Of a stretch of DNA of 14,296 nucleotides, positions 13,419 to 14,296 are shown one piece after another. Under the pieces are notes generated by a model that saw nothing but the letters and a program-made list of their open reading frames with translations, ran no database searches and was not told the DNA's origin. The stretch is taken from assembly GCA_003477305.1 (NCBI GenBank), contig DMTN01000031.1, forward strand, positions 1 to 14,296. Direction: 5' to 3'. The position numbers and the translations under genes were made by a program. Origin of the DNA: Acholeplasmatales bacterium. GTDB lineage: Bacteria > Bacillota_I > Bacilli_A > Izemoplasmatales > Hujiaoplasmataceae. Positions within the stretch are counted from its first letter, which is position 1. Each line of letters opens with the position of its first letter.

Positions 13419-14296
13419 ATGAAGAAGATAAAAAAGTATCTACTACTGCTAACGATTGTTTTTCTCGGATCGATCATCATCCCGCCTAAGTTGATCGATG
13501 CAGAAACGAACGTGAACGTTTCGGTCACTTCGTATTTCGATGAAAACAATACGGTCGTCAGCACGGTTGCTAATCAAGTCTACGGTTCGAAGGTGTCTTT
13601 CGCTTCGAGCCTTTCTTCCGATTCCGGGTATACGTTCGTCTTCTGGATCTATAATGGAGTACTCCGTGTGGATCTTCCATTAAGCCACCAATTCATAATC
13701 ACATCTTCGACGACTCTCATAGGCGTATTCCGCCCGAATGACAAACTGGCCGCCGTCTTCATCGATACAAACGGTAAGGTTCTTGACATCCAGTATGTGA
13801 CCTCCGGTGAAAGTGCGCTTGATTTGGAAGTCGGCACGCTTCCCACGAAACCGGGTTATGTCGTCGCCGCGACGAAATGGGACCATTCCCTCACTAACAT
13901 CACCGCCAACACCGTATTTACATTACAATATTCTTCTGTATCCTCAGTAAATTATACACTCGCAGTCACAGATGGTTCTGGTGATGGAACCTATAGTAAT
14001 AACTCTTACGTGACCGTTACCGCGGACGCCCCTGCTTCAGGGAAGTATTTCGATCATTGGGATATCGGCGGTAGAGTCGCTTCTCTTGATTCCACCTATA
14101 CATTCACCCTTCTTGAAAACACGACAATCACCGCCGTCTATGGTGATTCGGCGAGGATCGATCATCCAATGGTCGGAGTCAGTAGCGCTTTATCATTACG
14201 TTCCGGTTACCATACGTATCTCGGCCATTTCGAGTTGCCACCGGGATATGAATTGATCGAACACGGACTGCTTGTTTCATCCACGGCGGATCTTGT
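13419..14296 (+). CDS. Secreted repeat protein, paralog 3 (3' end outside window)
   Basis: The frame is open from ATG 13419 to the window edge, giving 292 residues. The signal peptide MKKIKKYLLLLTIVFLG ends near LIDA (residue 28). The mature part repeats the scaffold of paralogs 1 and 2: VTSYFDENN...YGSKVSF, GYTFVFWIYNGVLRVDL, VFIDTNGKVLD, LPTKPGYVV, a GSGDGTYSNNSYVTVTADAP module with KYFDHWD, and SLRSGYHTYLGHFELPPGYELIEHGLL. It therefore has at least the three repeat modules and the start of the fourth domain. Unlike the other two, it has no 45-residue peptide in front: only 112 bases separate it from the previous stop, filled by a terminator and promoter. Whether its C-terminus is also divergent cannot be seen. 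Confidence 0.8.
   Translation, partial: MKKIKKYLLLLTIVFLGSIIIPPKLIDAETNVNVSVTSYFDENNTVVSTVANQVYGSKVSFASSLSSDSGYTFVFWIYNGVLRVDLPLSHQFIITSSTTLIGVFRPNDKLAAVFIDTNGKVLDIQYVTSGESALDLEVGTLPTKPGYVVAATKWDHSLTNITANTVFTLQYSSVSSVNYTLAVTDGSGDGTYSNNSYVTVTADAPASGKYFDHWDIGGRVASLDSTYTFTLLENTTITAVYGDSARIDHPMVGVSSALSLRSGYHTYLGHFELPPGYELIEHGLLVSSTADL

Overview
The window is a stretch of about 14.3 kb in which every supported gene lies on the + strand. The coding DNA is GC-rich (two sampled 60-base lines are 62% G+C). Promoter-like regions are AT-rich, with TATAAT-type -10 boxes and strong AGGAGG ribosome binding sites. Secreted proteins carry Gram-positive-style Sec or lipobox signals, and TGA is used as a stop. 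This suggests a Bacillota or Mycoplasmatota-like bacterium (for example an Izemoplasmatales/Acholeplasma-type lineage). That placement is an inference; no ribosomal RNA or other marker gene is present. I saw no tRNA, CRISPR array, transposase or integrase.

Layout. (1) Positions 2-2822: the 3' end of a GH130-like glycosidase gene, then a lipoprotein with Fn3-like repeats and a GLUG-type beta-helix. (2) Positions 3020-5414: a 45-residue peptide gene followed 13 bases later by a large secreted repeat protein (paralog 1). (3) Positions 5549-6730: a second lipoprotein with a Thr-rich stalk, Fn3-like and X2-like domains, ended by a clear terminator. (4) Positions 6810-10571: a tightly overlapping five-gene operon encoding a radical SAM/SPASM enzyme, an HPr-kinase-like P-loop protein, a PqqD-type peptide-binding protein, an S24/S26 signal-peptidase-like protein and a PF14907-type nucleotidyltransferase, ended by a strong terminator. 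(5) Positions 10782-13306: a second 45-residue peptide gene directly followed by secreted paralog 2, then a terminator. (6) Position 13419 to the window end: secreted paralog 3, truncated by the window edge, with its own promoter and no peptide gene in front.

Main interpretation. The operon at 6810-10571 has the hallmarks of a ribosomally synthesised, post-translationally modified peptide (RiPP) maturation cassette. The two 45-residue peptides on either side of it are the obvious candidate substrates. Their last 34 residues differ at only two positions, while 16 other codons differ silently, so the peptide sequence is under selection. Each peptide gene is the first gene of a two-gene unit with a large secreted repeat protein, and its stop codon lies inside that protein's ribosome binding site. 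The secreted proteins share an N-terminal scaffold but have different, AT-richer C-terminal halves. The picture is of modified peptides produced together with a variable family of exported surface proteins. What the peptide becomes, and whether it acts on or is joined to those proteins, cannot be read from the sequence.
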